Counted from the first letter of the stretch, positions 19,322 through 32,226 are shown. The stretch is 32,528 nucleotides of DNA from Actinomycetota bacterium (GCA_026392275.1 JAPLCM010000054.1:1-32528); one strand, 5' to 3'. Program-made: numbers and translations. The notes: a model not told the origin generated them from the sequence alone.

Positions 19322-20248
19322 TCAGGGGTCGAGCTCTTCGGCACGCGCCGCGAGACGCCGCAGGCGATGGTTCAGCGCCGACTTGCTCAGCGGAGGGTGC
19401 GCGCGCCCGGCCAGCTCCAGCAGGCTGAGGTACGGGTAGCGCAGGCGCAGCTCCGCGACCTCGCGCAGCGAGTCGGGCAGCGCCTGCCAGGCGGGCGAGG
19501 CCATGAGGCGGCGGGCGGCGGCGGCCTGCCGCGCTGCCGCGGCCGCCGCCCGCCGGGCGTTGGCCTCGTCGCAGTTGGCCAGCCGGTTGGCGCTCTCGCG
19601 CACCGTGCCAAGCACGGCGTGCTCCTCCCAGCGCAGGCAGCCCTCGTGGGCGCCGAGCACGGCCAGCAGATCGGCGCCCGTCTGCGAGCGCTTGCTGTAG
19701 CAGGCCACGTTGCGATCGCGCTCGGCCAGCTTGAACGGCAGGCCGAGGCGGCCCAGCAGACCGCGCACCTGCTCCGCCAGCCCAGCGTTCTCGACGGTGA
19801 ATTCGACGTGCACAGGCGCCCCCGGCGCCGAGATCGAGCCGCAGCCCAGGAAGAGACCGCGCAGGAAAGCGGTGAGGCAGCAGTGCCGCTCGACCAGCCG
19901 CCGCGGCACCGTCATCTGCACGCGCAGCTCGTCGGAGAGCACGCCCAGCTCGTTGAGCAACTGCAGGTCGCGAGCTTCGTCGCCAAGCAGAACCTCGTAG
20001 CGCAGCCCGAGCGGCGCGGCGGCCACAGTGCGCAGCGACGACTCGACGGCGAAGCCCTTGAGCAGCCCGAGGACGTGGCGGGCGGTCGCCGGCAGGCCCA
20101 GTGAGAGGCGCACGCCGAAGTGCCCGCCGGCGCCGATCTCGAAGACCCCGGCGCCGAAGAAGACGCCCGAGAGCTGCGCCCGACGGCAGTGCGCCGCCGC
20201 CGGCACGACGGTGCCCAACTCGAGCTTGACGTCGCGGGTGAAGCCCAC
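19322..20248 (-). CDS. whiA: DNA-binding protein WhiA
   Basis: 308 aa; ...LAERDRNVACYSKRSQTGADLLAVLGAH..., NRLANCDEANARRAAAAAARQ, LRYPYLSLLELAGRAHPPLSKSALNHRLRRL; follows rapZ-yvcK. Confidence 0.95.
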   Translation of the reverse strand: MGFTRDVKLELGTVVPAAAHCRRAQLSGVFFGAGVFEIGAGGHFGVRLSLGLPATARHVLGLLKGFAVESSLRTVAAAPLGLRYEVLLGDEARDLQLLNELGVLSDELRVQMTVPRRLVERHCCLTAFLRGLFLGCGSISAPGAPVHVEFTVENAGLAEQVRGLLGRLGLPFKLAERDRNVACYSKRSQTGADLLAVLGAHEGCLRWEEHAVLGTVRESANRLANCDEANARRAAAAAARQAAAARRLMASPAWQALPDSLREVAELRLRYPYLSLLELAGRAHPPLSKSALNHRLRRLAARAEELDP

Positions 20249-20252
20249 GGCG

Positions 20253-21503
20253 CTACCTCACGATGCGGAGGAGCGCCTGCGCCAGACGCTCCGAGTCGTG
20301 GCGCACGACGTTGCTCTCGGCCGCCACCTGGGCGTGCGTCACCTTGACCCCAGCCCCCCGCAGGCGGTCCTCGTCGACGACCACGGGGCGCGCCCCGAAG
20401 CGCTGGTAGCTGGCGACCAGATCCGCGGAGACCGCGGCGTCGTTGACCAGCACCACGTCGACGAGCCCGGCCATACCGTGCCGGTGCAGAGCGTCGAGAT
20501 GGTCGGCGGCCGTGTAGCCGTCGGTCTCGCCGGGCTGCGTCATCACGTTGCACACGTACACCACGTATGCCCTGGTCTCCTTGAGCGCGGCGCGGACCTC
20601 GGGGATCAGCAGATTGGGGATCACGCTCGTGTACAGGCTGCCCGGGCCGAGGACAATGAGATCCGCCCTGCGCAACGCGGCGACGGCCTGCGGCAGCGGC
20701 CGCGGCGCCGCCGGCGAGAGCCAGACCCGCCGCGGCAGGCGCTCGGCGGCCGTGATCGTGCTTTCGCCGCTGACCTGGCCGCCGCCCTCGAGTTGCGCGT
20801 GCAGCACCACGTCGTCGAGGGTGGCCGGCAGCACTCGCCCGCGGACCTTGAGGATACGCGTGGACTCATGGACGGCGCGTTCGAAATCGCCGGTGACCTC
20901 GCTCAGCGCGGCCATGAACAGGTTGCCGAAGCTGTGGCCCTGCAGACCGCCGCCGTCGGGAAAGCGGTACTGGAAGAGGCGGCTCATCATCGACTCGTCG
21001 TCGGCCAGGGCGACGAGGCAGTTGCGCAGGTCGCCCGGCGGCGGCATGCCCATGTCGCGGCGCAGCCGCCCCGAGCTGCCGCCGTCGTCGGCCATCGTCA
21101 CCACGGCGGTGAGATTGCTGGTGTGCGCCTTCAGGCCACGAAGCAGTGCCGCGAGACCGTTGCCGCCGCCTACGGCCACCACGCGCGGCCCTCGCGCCAG
21201 CCGGCCGGCCGCGCGGATCTCGGCGGCCGTCTCCGGGCCGGTGCGCTTGAAGAGCCAGGCCTTGCGGGCGCCGATGAACAGCGCGAGGGCACCCAGCACG
21301 ACGCCGTCGAAAGCCAGGAGCGCCGCCGCCGCATGCCTGGTCTGCAGCCAGCCCATGCCCAGGCCGCGCATGAGCTGCGGTGACCAGAGGACACCGACGG
21401 CGAAGATCGCCGAGTAGACGAGCAGCACGCCGCCGACCCCCGCGAGCAGCAGCCAGCGCTTGATCCCGAGGCCGGGATACAGCCACTCGACAGAGCGCCC
21501 CAT
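20253..21503 (-). CDS. yvcK: YvcK/CofD-family protein (gluconeogenesis factor-like) with N-terminal TM segments
   Basis: VVAVGGGNGLAALLRGLKAHTSNLTAVVTMADDGGSSGRLRRDMGMPPPGDLRNCLVALA, VLGPGSLYTSVIPNLL; ATGA overlap with rapZ. Confidence 0.94.
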   Translation of the reverse strand: MGRSVEWLYPGLGIKRWLLLAGVGGVLLVYSAIFAVGVLWSPQLMRGLGMGWLQTRHAAAALLAFDGVVLGALALFIGARKAWLFKRTGPETAAEIRAAGRLARGPRVVAVGGGNGLAALLRGLKAHTSNLTAVVTMADDGGSSGRLRRDMGMPPPGDLRNCLVALADDESMMSRLFQYRFPDGGGLQGHSFGNLFMAALSEVTGDFERAVHESTRILKVRGRVLPATLDDVVLHAQLEGGGQVSGESTITAAERLPRRVWLSPAAPRPLPQAVAALRRADLIVLGPGSLYTSVIPNLLIPEVRAALKETRAYVVYVCNVMTQPGETDGYTAADHLDALHRHGMAGLVDVVLVNDAAVSADLVASYQRFGARPVVVDEDRLRGAGVKVTHAQVAAESNVVRHDSERLAQALLRIVR

Positions 21504-22372
21504 CAGTCTCTCGCGAGGTCCCGGTGGCGCACGACCGTGTAGTAGCCCTGCTTCTCGTAGCGCTCGCCGATGAGCTGTGCGACGGCCACCGAACGGTGAC
21601 GGCCGCCGGTGCAGCCCACGCCGATGGTGAGGTGCGCCTTGCCCTCCGCGGCGTAACGCGGAAAGAGGAAGTCGAGCAGTGGGAACAGGCGCTCGAGGTA
21701 CTCACCGGTGCCCGCCGAGGCGAGGACGAAATCGCGCACCTCGGCGTCGAGGCCCGTGAGAGGACGTAGACGCAGGTCGTAGTGCGGGTTGGGCAGAAAG
21801 CGCACATCGAAGAGCAGGTCGGCGTCGATGGGGATGCCGTACTTGTAGCCGAACGACACCACGGCAAAGACGATGTTGGTGCGTCGCGTATGGTTGATGA
21901 GATCCTCGTTGAGGCGCGCCTTGAGCTGGTGGATCGAGATGTCGCTGGTATCGATCACCAGGTGCGCGCGCTCGCGCAGGCCGGCGAGCAGCCCGCGCTC
22001 CTTGCGGATGCCGTCGATGACGCTGCCGCGGCCGGCCAGCGGGTGCCGGCGCCGAGTCTCTTTGAAGCGCCGGACGAGAGCCTCGTTGGAGGCCTCGAGA
22101 AAGACGAGCGTGAACTCCACGCCGCGCTCGTGCAGCTCGTCGAGAAGCACCTCGAGCTGGCTGAAATACTCGCCGCCGCGCACGTCGCTGACCACGGCCA
22201 CGCGGTCGACCTTGCTGCCCGTGCGGCGAAACAGGTCGACGAGCGTCGGTACGAGCTCCGGCGGCAGGTTGTCGACGCAGAACCAGCCGGCGTCTTCGAA
22301 CGAGTCCATGGCCTGCGATTTGCCGGCCCCCGACAGGCCCGTGATGACGACGAACTGCAGGGCCTCGGTCAT
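21503..22372 (-). CDS. rapZ: RNase adapter / nucleotide-binding protein RapZ
   Basis: VVITGLSGAGKSQAMDSFEDAGWFCVDNLPP, FGYKYGIPIDADLLFDVRFLPNPHY, IGVGCTGGRHRSVAVAQLI. Confidence 0.96.
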   Translation of the reverse strand: MTEALQFVVITGLSGAGKSQAMDSFEDAGWFCVDNLPPELVPTLVDLFRRTGSKVDRVAVVSDVRGGEYFSQLEVLLDELHERGVEFTLVFLEASNEALVRRFKETRRRHPLAGRGSVIDGIRKERGLLAGLRERAHLVIDTSDISIHQLKARLNEDLINHTRRTNIVFAVVSFGYKYGIPIDADLLFDVRFLPNPHYDLRLRPLTGLDAEVRDFVLASAGTGEYLERLFPLLDFLFPRYAAEGKAHLTIGVGCTGGRHRSVAVAQLIGERYEKQGYYTVVRHRDLARD

Positions 22373-22388
22373 GCGGGCCTCCCCTCGG

Positions 22389-22925
22389 TCATGCGAGTCT
22401 CCCGTTCGCGACGGGCACGCCTTCGAGCCTCAGGAGGCGCTCCTTCCAGGCAGGGTCGTCGCCGTACTGCCCCAGCCGGCCGTCGTTTCTGACGACGCGG
22501 TGGCACGGCAGGATGACCGGCAGCAGATTACGGGCCATGACCGATCCGGCGGCGCGGTAAGCGTTGGGGCGCCCCGCCGCCGCGGCCAGCTCCCGGTAGC
22601 TGACGGCGGTGCCGTACGGTACGTGCGCGAGCGCCCGGAAGACGTCGCGCTCGAAGTCGGTGAGACCATGGGCGCCGGCGTAGGCGTCGACGTCCAGATC
22701 GAAGACGACGCGCTCGCCGGCGAAGTACCGCTCGAGCGACAGCGCCCAGCGGCCCGACGGGCCGGCCCCGGAAGGGGCCGCGGCGTCGGGGTCAGGCAGT
22801 TCCGCCTCGAGCGGCAGGTCGCCGGCCACCAGAAGGCGGCCCACACCGAGGCCGCAGACGTAGACCTCTTCGGCCAGCGGGCCCAGGCCCGCGTAGCGTT
22901 CAGCCCGTCTTGTGAAGCTGCGCAT
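22389..22925 (-). CDS. Methylated-DNA--protein-cysteine S-methyltransferase (Ogt-like)
   Basis: FERDVFRALAHVPYGTAVSYRELAAAAGRPNAYRAAGSVMARNLLPVILPCHRVVRNDGRLGQYG with active-site PCHRVV. Start trimmed to ATG 22925 (MRSFTRRAERY); overlaps the uvrC end. Confidence 0.9.
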   Translation of the reverse strand: MRSFTRRAERYAGLGPLAEEVYVCGLGVGRLLVAGDLPLEAELPDPDAAAPSGAGPSGRWALSLERYFAGERVVFDLDVDAYAGAHGLTDFERDVFRALAHVPYGTAVSYRELAAAAGRPNAYRAAGSVMARNLLPVILPCHRVVRNDGRLGQYGDDPAWKERLLRLEGVPVANGRLA

Positions 22926-24765
22926 AGATCTCCCTCGCCACTTTGCCCGGCAGCCCCGGCACGCGCTCCAGTTCCTCGCGAGAGGCGGCGATGAAGCGCT
23001 CGGGGCTGCCGAAGTGCTGCAGGATACGCCGCCGGCGTACGGGGCCGACCTGCGACAGCCCATCGAACACGGAGGCCTTGTGCAGATCGGCGTCGCGCCG
23101 CTGCCTATGGTACGTCACGGCGAAGCGGTGCGCTTCGTCTCGGACGCGCTGCAGCAGGAGCGAGCCGGGATCGTCGGCGGGCAGCGGCAGCGGCTCGCGG
23201 CGCCCGGGTACGAAGACCTCTTCGCGCTGCTTGGCCAGGCTCACGAGGTCGACGGCGGCGTTCGCCGCTTTCAGCGCCGCCTGCGCCGCCGAAAGCTGCC
23301 CCTTGCCGCCATCGACCACCACCAGATCGGGCAGCGTGGCGAAGCTCTCGTCGTAGTCGCCGCCGGCGGCGGCCACATTGCGCTCGAAGCGCCGCCGCAG
23401 CACCTGGTTCATCATCGCGAAGTCGTCCTGCCCCTGCACGTCACGGAGCGCGAACTTGCGGTAGTGCGCCTTCTTGGCCACCCCGCCCTCGAAGACCACC
23501 ATGGAGCCCACGACGTGCTGCTCGCCGAGGTTGGAGATGTCGTAACACTCGATGCGCAGCGGCAGGCCCTCGAGGCCGAGGCCGTCGCGCAGGCTCTCGA
23601 GCGCCTCGATGCGCGCCGTGCTGCGGCGCGCCAGACGCTCGGCTTCGGCCTGCGCGGCCAGCTCGGCATTGCGTCGCGCCAGCTCCAGAAGGCGACGCTT
23701 GGGGCCGCGCTTCGCGGCACGCACCGTGAGCTTGGCGCCGCGGCGCGCGGCCAGGAGCGCCACCACCCCGACGCTGTCCTCGAGCGGAGCGACGATCTGC
23801 GGCGGGATCGACGCGCCGTCCCAGTAGAACTCGAGGAGGAACTCCTCCACGACCTCCGCCGCGTCGCGACCGCCGGCGTTGTCGACGTAATACGCCTGAC
23901 GATCGACGACGGCGCCGTCGCGTACGCGGAACACCTGCACGTTGGCGCCCGGCTCGCCCTGGTGCAGGCCGATCACGTCGAAGGCCTCGCCGCCCTCGAT
24001 GCGCGCCGCCTGCCGTTCGTGCACGTGCCGGACCGCGTCGAGCCGATCGCGCAGCAGCGCCGCGCGCTCGAACTCCTGTGCCACGGCCGCGGCCGCCATC
24101 TCGCCGGCGATGCCCCGCTCAACGGCGCCGAGACGGCCGCGCAGGAAGTCGATGGCCTGCTGCACGACCGCCATGTACTCCCCGTGCGTGACGCGCGCGT
24201 CGCACGGGGCCAGCGAACGCTTGATGAAATACTGGAGGCAGGGTGATCCGCTGGGGCGGCCCGGCTTGACGCCACGGCACTTGCGATACGGGAAGATGCG
24301 CCCGATCACGTCGAGCGTATCGCGGACCTTGCGCGCGCTGGAATACGGCCCGAAGTAGAGGTTCCCAGGCACGTGCCGACCGCGGAAGAAGCGCACCCGC
24401 GGCCACTCGTCGCGCAGCGTGATCTCGATGAACGGGTAGCTCTTGTCGTCGCGCAGGCGAAGGTTGAACGGCGGCCGCGACTCTTTGATGAAGTTGTCCT
24501 CGAGAAGGAGCGCCTCGACCTCGGAAGCGGTGACCACCCACTCGATGTCCCGCGCCAGAAGAAGCATCTCGGGGGTGCGCCCGTGCGGCGTACCGCTGCG
24601 GCGAAAGTACGACGAGACGCGCTTGCGCAGCTCCTTGGCCTTGCCCACGTACAGGACCTCCCCGGCGGCGCCCATGAAGCGGTACACGCCGGGCTGATTG
24701 GGGATGCGCGGCAGGATGGCGCGAAGAAGCGACGTGTCGTCGGGGGGTTGCGAGGAATCTTTCAT
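22900..24765 (-). CDS. uvrC: Excinuclease ABC subunit C
   Basis: GIY-YIG-like PNQPGVYRFMGAAGEVLYVGKAKELRKRVSSYF, ECYDISNLGEQHVVGSMVVFEGGVAKKAHYRKF, VVDGGKGQLSAA. Confidence 0.97.
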   Translation of the reverse strand: MKDSSQPPDDTSLLRAILPRIPNQPGVYRFMGAAGEVLYVGKAKELRKRVSSYFRRSGTPHGRTPEMLLLARDIEWVVTASEVEALLLEDNFIKESRPPFNLRLRDDKSYPFIEITLRDEWPRVRFFRGRHVPGNLYFGPYSSARKVRDTLDVIGRIFPYRKCRGVKPGRPSGSPCLQYFIKRSLAPCDARVTHGEYMAVVQQAIDFLRGRLGAVERGIAGEMAAAAVAQEFERAALLRDRLDAVRHVHERQAARIEGGEAFDVIGLHQGEPGANVQVFRVRDGAVVDRQAYYVDNAGGRDAAEVVEEFLLEFYWDGASIPPQIVAPLEDSVGVVALLAARRGAKLTVRAAKRGPKRRLLELARRNAELAAQAEAERLARRSTARIEALESLRDGLGLEGLPLRIECYDISNLGEQHVVGSMVVFEGGVAKKAHYRKFALRDVQGQDDFAMMNQVLRRRFERNVAAAGGDYDESFATLPDLVVVDGGKGQLSAAQAALKAANAAVDLVSLAKQREEVFVPGRREPLPLPADDPGSLLLQRVRDEAHRFAVTYHRQRRDADLHKASVFDGLSQVGPVRRRRILQHFGSPERFIAASREELERVPGLPGKVAREIYAQLHKTG

Positions 24766-24786
24766 TGGCGCGGGCCCGCCCGCGCC

Positions 24787-27630
<2,844 letters not shown>

Positions 27631-27680
27631 GCCGTGACGTGACTCCAGCAGTGGTCGGCCCAATGAAGGTCGGGCTCACC

Positions 27681-27686
27681 ATTGTA
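27681..27686 (-). promoter_or_regulatory. Candidate -10 element (TACAAT) upstream of uvrA
   Basis: Reverse complement reads GGTTACAATGG, 51 nt upstream of the uvrA ATG; no convincing -35 recognised. Confidence 0.3.
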
Positions 27687-27899
27687 ACCGCTGCCGCGGA
27701 CGGCTGCGGCCCATCACCTCACGGCGTGAACGCGAAGCCCTGCTCCTCGACGAGGCGCACGCACGAAGCGACCACCTCGGCGTCGCACTTCTCGCCGGCG
27801 CGCTCGCAGACTGACGCGGCGGGCGGCGAACGGCGCGCAGGTGCAGGCTCAGACGACTCGGGGCATGACGGCCGCGGTGCGGAAGAGTACGCTACGCGT

Positions 27900-28079
27900 G
27901 TGGGCGAGGATCAGCTGACCGGCCGGGGGCCGCAGAGCGAGCCGTCGAGGGCGGAGCTCCAGCGCGGCCCGGTGGCATCGACTGCGTGCCTCGTGACCGT
28001 GCTGCTGGCAGTGTTCGCGGCCGTCGTGGTGTTCCCGGTCTCACTGTGGCTGCTGGGCATCGCCTGCGGCGGATCGTGA
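27900..28079 (+). CDS. Possible small single-TM protein
   Basis: GTG start: VGEDQLTGRGPQSEPSRAELQRGPVASTACLVTVLLAVFAAVVVFPVSLWLLGIACGGS*. Clear hydrophobic helix; GGAAGAG upstream. In the otherwise empty interval between uvrA and the DUF2284 gene. Confidence 0.4.
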   Translation: MGEDQLTGRGPQSEPSRAELQRGPVASTACLVTVLLAVFAAVVVFPVSLWLLGIACGGS

Positions 28080-28131
28080 GGGCGCCGGCGAATCGCGCGC
28101 GCCGGCCTGTGATCGTGCGCGGGCGGGACGC

Positions 28132-28842
28132 TCAGTCGATGAGCAGCAGCCCGGTCCAGCGCGGGTGTTCGTCGGCCGGCAGCTCGACGGCCAGGCCGGC
28201 CGCCTCGGCCGTGGCGACGACGTCGATGCCCACGGCCTCCATGGACGGACGCGCCTCAAACGGGTGTCTGCAGGGCTGCCCGTTCACGCCGGCGCAGACG
28301 TCGCAGAGCACGCAGTCGCCGCCGGCGAACGCGGCCGCAAACCGGTAGCCCATCTTGAAGGCCTCGGCCTCGAGGGCGGTCATGAGGCGAGCGAACTCGT
28401 TCTGGCTGTCGCGCAGGCGCGCCTCGTAGGTGGCGGTCTGGGCACTGCCGCCCGCGCCGCCGCCGTTGCCGCCGGCGCCGGCGGCGTCCGTAGGGCCACG
28501 CGCCGCGCCCTCCGTCGTGCCAGACGCCGCACCCGGCGCCTGCGACTCGGCGTAGCCCATGCCGTCGAGCGCTTCGTCGACGGCCGCCTGCGTGAGCGGG
28601 ATGTCGAGCTGCACCACCAGGGTGTCGGAGTACCGCGCCAGCGCGGCCCGGGTCTCGGCCGCCGTCGGCGTATTGGGCGGGCACATGAGATTGACGCCGT
28701 AGCTGGCGCACAGCGGCACCCGGCACTTGAGGTTGACGCGTTCGTCGACGACGACGGCGCGGGCGGGCAGCGGCGCCGCGCTGCCGGCGCCGAGCGCCCG
28801 CGCCCTGGCCACGATCTGCTGGATGTGCAGGGCGTCAGCCAA
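28132..28842 (-). CDS. DUF2284-like predicted metal-binding Cys-rich protein
   Basis: [24 protein letters not shown] and [35 protein letters not shown] start 28842 inside the uvrB 3' end (TTGGCTGA overlap). Gly/Ala-rich insertion in the middle. Confidence 0.75.
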   Translation of the reverse strand: MADALHIQQIVARARALGAGSAAPLPARAVVVDERVNLKCRVPLCASYGVNLMCPPNTPTAAETRAALARYSDTLVVQLDIPLTQAAVDEALDGMGYAESQAPGAASGTTEGAARGPTDAAGAGGNGGGAGGSAQTATYEARLRDSQNEFARLMTALEAEAFKMGYRFAAAFAGGDCVLCDVCAGVNGQPCRHPFEARPSMEAVGIDVVATAEAAGLAVELPADEHPRWTGLLLID

Positions 28843-30847
28843 CCTTGCTCCCCCTTCGGTCGAGCTCCCTGGCGAGCTCCTTGATCTCGTCGCGGAGCTT
28901 GGCGGCATACTCGAACTTGAGCTGATCGGCGGCCTCGAACATCTCGGCCTCGAGGCTCGTGAGCAGCCTCTCGAGGTCGGCGTTCGGCATGGCCATCTTC
29001 TTGGCCACCGACTTGGCGGCGCGGCGGCCCTTGGTGGGCACCGCCGCCGCGTCGCTGACCATCTGCGCGATGTCGCTGACCGACTTCACGATGCTCCGCG
29101 GCGTGACGCCGTGCACCTCGTTGAACGCCACCTGCTTGGCGCGCCGGCGGTCGGTCTCGCCGATGGCGAACTCCATGGCCGCGGTCATGCGATCGGCGTA
29201 CATGATGACCTTGCCGTCGACGTGGCGCGCGGCCCGGCCGATGGTCTGGACGAGGGCCGTCTGGCCGCGCAGAAAGCCCTCCTTGTCGGCGTCGAGGATG
29301 GCGACCAGCGTGACCTCGGGGAGGTCGAGACCCTCGCGCAGCAGGTTGATGCCCACGAGGACGTCGAACTCGCCGAGGCGCAGATCGCGGATGATCTGGA
29401 TGCGCTCGAGGGTGTCGACCTCGCTGTGCAGGTAGCGCACCTTGAACCCGTTTTCGAGCAGGTAGTCGGTGAGGTCCTCGGACATCCGCTTGGTGAGCGT
29501 GGTGACGAGCACGCGCTGGTCGAGGCCGACGCGCCGGCGGATCTCGTTCATGAGGTCGTCGATCTGGCCGTCGGTGGGACGCACCTCGACCTGCGGATCG
29601 ATGAGGCCCGTGGGGCGGATGATCTGCTCGGCGATGTTGACGCTGTTGGCGAGTTCGAACTGCGCCGGCGTGGCGCTCACGAAGACGATCTGCGGCACCT
29701 TGGCGAGGAACTCGTCGATGCGCAGCGGGCGGTTGTCGAGGGCGCTGGGCAGACGGAAGCCGTAGTCGACGAGCATGGTCTTGCGCGACTTGTCGCCCTC
29801 GGACATGGCGCGCACCTGGGGCAGCGACATGTGCGACTCGTCCATGAAGCAGAGGAAATCGTCGGGGAAGTAGTCGAGCAGGCAGTTGGGCGTGGCGCCG
29901 GGCTCTTTACCGAGGAGAATACGCGAGTAGTTCTCGATGCCGTTGCAGAAGCCCATTTCGCGCAGCATCTCCATATCGTACAAGGTGCGCTGGCGCAGGC
30001 GGTGCGACTCGAGGATCTTGCCGTTTTCGTCGAACCAGGCGCAGCGCTCCTCCATCTCGCGCCTGATCTCGACGAGGGCGCGCTCGACGGCCGGGCTGTT
30101 GGTGACGAAGTGCGTGGCCGGGTAGACGGCCACGTGCCGCGGCTTGTCGAGGACCTCGCCGCCGACCGGGTCGAAGCTGACGATCTGCTCGACCTCTTCG
30201 CCCCACAGCTGCACGCGGATGGCGGTGTCCTGGGCGGCCGGCCAGATCTCGATGGAATCGCCGCGCACGCGGAACTTGCCGCGCGCGGGCTCGAAGTCGT
30301 TGCGCGCGTACTGGATGTCGACGAGCTTGCGCAGCATCTCGTCGCGGTCGATGGTGTCGCCGACGCTGAGCAAAACCATGTTCTCGAGGTAGTCCTCGGG
30401 CGAGCCCAGGCCGTAGATGCAGCTCACGCTGGCGACGATGACCACGTCGCGGCGCAGAAACAGCGAGGTGGTGGCGGAGTGGCGCAGCCGGTCGATCTCG
30501 TCGTTGATGGACGAGTCTTTCTCGATGTACAGGTCCTGCGCGGGCACGTAGGCCTCGGGCTGGTAGTAGTCGTAGTAGCTGACGAAGTACTCGACGGCGT
30601 TGCCGGGCAGGAACTCGCGGAACTCGTTGCAGAGCTGCGCCGCCAGCGTCTTGTTGTGGGCGATGACCAGCGTGGGCTTCTGCACCTTCGCGATGACGTT
30701 GGCCATCGTGAAGGTCTTGCCCGAGCCGGTGACGCCGAGTAGCGTCTGGTAGCGGTCGCCGCGAAGGATGCCGTCGCTCAACGCGGCGACGGCCTCGGGC
30801 TGGTCGCCGGTGAGGCTGTAGTCGGCCTCGATGATGAAGTCGCTCAT
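28835..30847 (-). CDS. uvrB: Excinuclease ABC subunit B
   Basis: [90 protein letters not shown]. Start ATG 30847 ([10 protein letters not shown]). Confidence 0.97.
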   Translation of the reverse strand: MSDFIIEADYSLTGDQPEAVAALSDGILRGDRYQTLLGVTGSGKTFTMANVIAKVQKPTLVIAHNKTLAAQLCNEFREFLPGNAVEYFVSYYDYYQPEAYVPAQDLYIEKDSSINDEIDRLRHSATTSLFLRRDVVIVASVSCIYGLGSPEDYLENMVLLSVGDTIDRDEMLRKLVDIQYARNDFEPARGKFRVRGDSIEIWPAAQDTAIRVQLWGEEVEQIVSFDPVGGEVLDKPRHVAVYPATHFVTNSPAVERALVEIRREMEERCAWFDENGKILESHRLRQRTLYDMEMLREMGFCNGIENYSRILLGKEPGATPNCLLDYFPDDFLCFMDESHMSLPQVRAMSEGDKSRKTMLVDYGFRLPSALDNRPLRIDEFLAKVPQIVFVSATPAQFELANSVNIAEQIIRPTGLIDPQVEVRPTDGQIDDLMNEIRRRVGLDQRVLVTTLTKRMSEDLTDYLLENGFKVRYLHSEVDTLERIQIIRDLRLGEFDVLVGINLLREGLDLPEVTLVAILDADKEGFLRGQTALVQTIGRAARHVDGKVIMYADRMTAAMEFAIGETDRRRAKQVAFNEVHGVTPRSIVKSVSDIAQMVSDAAAVPTKGRRAAKSVAKKMAMPNADLERLLTSLEAEMFEAADQLKFEYAAKLRDEIKELARELDRRGSKVG

Positions 30848-30898
30848 CCTGGCGACTCTACCAACACGAACACACGTTCGCAAGAGCCGCCGCGCGAC

Positions 30899-31504
30899 TC
30901 ACGAGGCCCGGCGCAGCCGATCGCCGTAGGTCTGCAGGTAGATCTTGCGCGCCTCGAGCACGCTGCGCACGTAGGCGCGCGTCTCGGCGTACGGGATGTC
31001 CGCGAGGCGCAGGGGGTGACCTGCGGCGCGCGCCGCGGCCGCCCACTCACCCACCGCACCGGCGCCGGCGTTGTAGGCGGCGATGGCCGCGACGCGATCG
31101 CCGCCGAACGTATCGAGGACGGTGCGCAGGTAGTAGCAGCCGTAGCGGATGTTGACGCGCGGATCGTCGAGGTCGGCGGGCATGAAGGCCACACCGCCCG
31201 TCTCCAGCGCGATCTGCGCGGCCGTCTCGGGCAGGAGCTGCATCAGCCCGACGGCGCCGTGCGACGAACGAGCCTGCGCGTCGAAGCGGCTCTCGGCATA
31301 GATGACGGCCGCCACCAGTGCCGGGTCGAGGCCGTTACGACGGGCCGAAGTCCTGATCGCGCTCTCGTACTCGAGGGGATACGCGGTGCGCGCGTACCAG
31401 CTCGGAGCCTGCACTCCGCCGGAGCCTGACGACACCCACAGCACCACGCCGGCGAGACCGGCCACGACGGCCAGAACGAGGCCGAACAGGAGGAGGCGCC
31501 TCAC
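30899..31504 (-). CDS. Lytic transglycosylase (SLT domain), membrane-anchored
   Basis: N-terminal TM; ARRNGLDPALVAAVIYAESRFDAQARSSHGAVGLMQLLPETAAQIA, YNAGAGAVGEWAA. Confidence 0.92.
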   Translation of the reverse strand: MRRLLLFGLVLAVVAGLAGVVLWVSSGSGGVQAPSWYARTAYPLEYESAIRTSARRNGLDPALVAAVIYAESRFDAQARSSHGAVGLMQLLPETAAQIALETGGVAFMPADLDDPRVNIRYGCYYLRTVLDTFGGDRVAAIAAYNAGAGAVGEWAAAARAAGHPLRLADIPYAETRAYVRSVLEARKIYLQTYGDRLRRAS

Positions 31505-32154
31505 GGCGTGCTCTCGCCGGCGCCGCCCTCCGCGGCCGCGCCTCCGCCGGCGAGGATCTGCGCCACTGTCTGCCCCACGAACTCCCTGAGCGCCTTACGC
31601 TCGCCGGTGTTGTGAAACACGAAGTCGCTGCGCGCGATCTTCTCGTCCTCGGGCATCTGCTGCGCCAGGCGGAGCTCGAACTCGCTGTCGGTGAGCTTCG
31701 CCATGAGGCGCCGGCGACGCACCTCGGCCGGCGCCGTGATGAGCATGATGAAGTCGAACGCGGTCTCCATGCCGGTCTCGAACAGCAGCGGGACTTCTAC
31801 CGCGATGACGGCCGGGCGCGGCCTGACCTTCTGCTGGGTCATCGCCCACTCCTCCACGGCCACGCGTACGTGCGGGTGCAGGAGCTGCTCGAGCCACTGC
31901 AGCTCGTCGTGATCGTGAAAGACGACGCCGGCCAGTGCCTGGCGATTGACATGGGCCCCGGTCGTGACCTTGTGCCCGTAACGCCCCTGGATGGCGGCGA
32001 TGATCGCGGGACGGTCGTAGAGCCCGTGCACGATGTCGTCGCTCGAGACCACGGCGGCGCCGCACTCGTGCAGGTAGGCGAGCGTCGTGGACTTGCCGGA
32101 GCCTATGCCCCCGGTGAGGCCGAGGCGCGGAATGTGGTGTGGGATGCTGGTCAT
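31501..32154 (-). CDS. coaE: Dephospho-CoA kinase
   Basis: LGLTGGIGSGKSTTLAYLHECGAAVVSSDDIVHGLY, VEVPLLFETGMETAFDFIMLI; 4-nt overlap with the SLT gene. Confidence 0.94.
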   Translation of the reverse strand: MTSIPHHIPRLGLTGGIGSGKSTTLAYLHECGAAVVSSDDIVHGLYDRPAIIAAIQGRYGHKVTTGAHVNRQALAGVVFHDHDELQWLEQLLHPHVRVAVEEWAMTQQKVRPRPAVIAVEVPLLFETGMETAFDFIMLITAPAEVRRRRLMAKLTDSEFELRLAQQMPEDEKIARSDFVFHNTGERKALREFVGQTVAQILAGGGAAAEGGAGESTP

Positions 32155-32171
32155 CTGGCGTCAGACAGAGT

Positions 32172-32215
32172 CGGAGGGCGGACGCGGCGCCGGCCGGCGC
32201 CGCGTCCGCCCTCCG
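32172..32215. terminator. 44-bp perfect palindrome (terminator-like) between probable rpsA and coaE
   Basis: CGGAGGGCGGACGCGGCGCCGG / CCGGCGCCGCGTCCGCCCTCCG, self-reverse-complementary with no mismatch; no U-tract. Confidence 0.6.
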
Positions 32216-32226
32216 CGCGATGTGCG

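Noticed and set aside
27721-27870. Short minus-strand Cys-containing reading frame ending ...VCERAGEKCDAEVVASCVRLVEEQGFAFTP*
   Set aside because: Composition looks protein-like, but no convincing start or RBS was found and it is too short to support alone.
28727-30742. 671-aa + strand ORF opposite uvrB
   Set aside because: Shadow of uvrB; no family motif.
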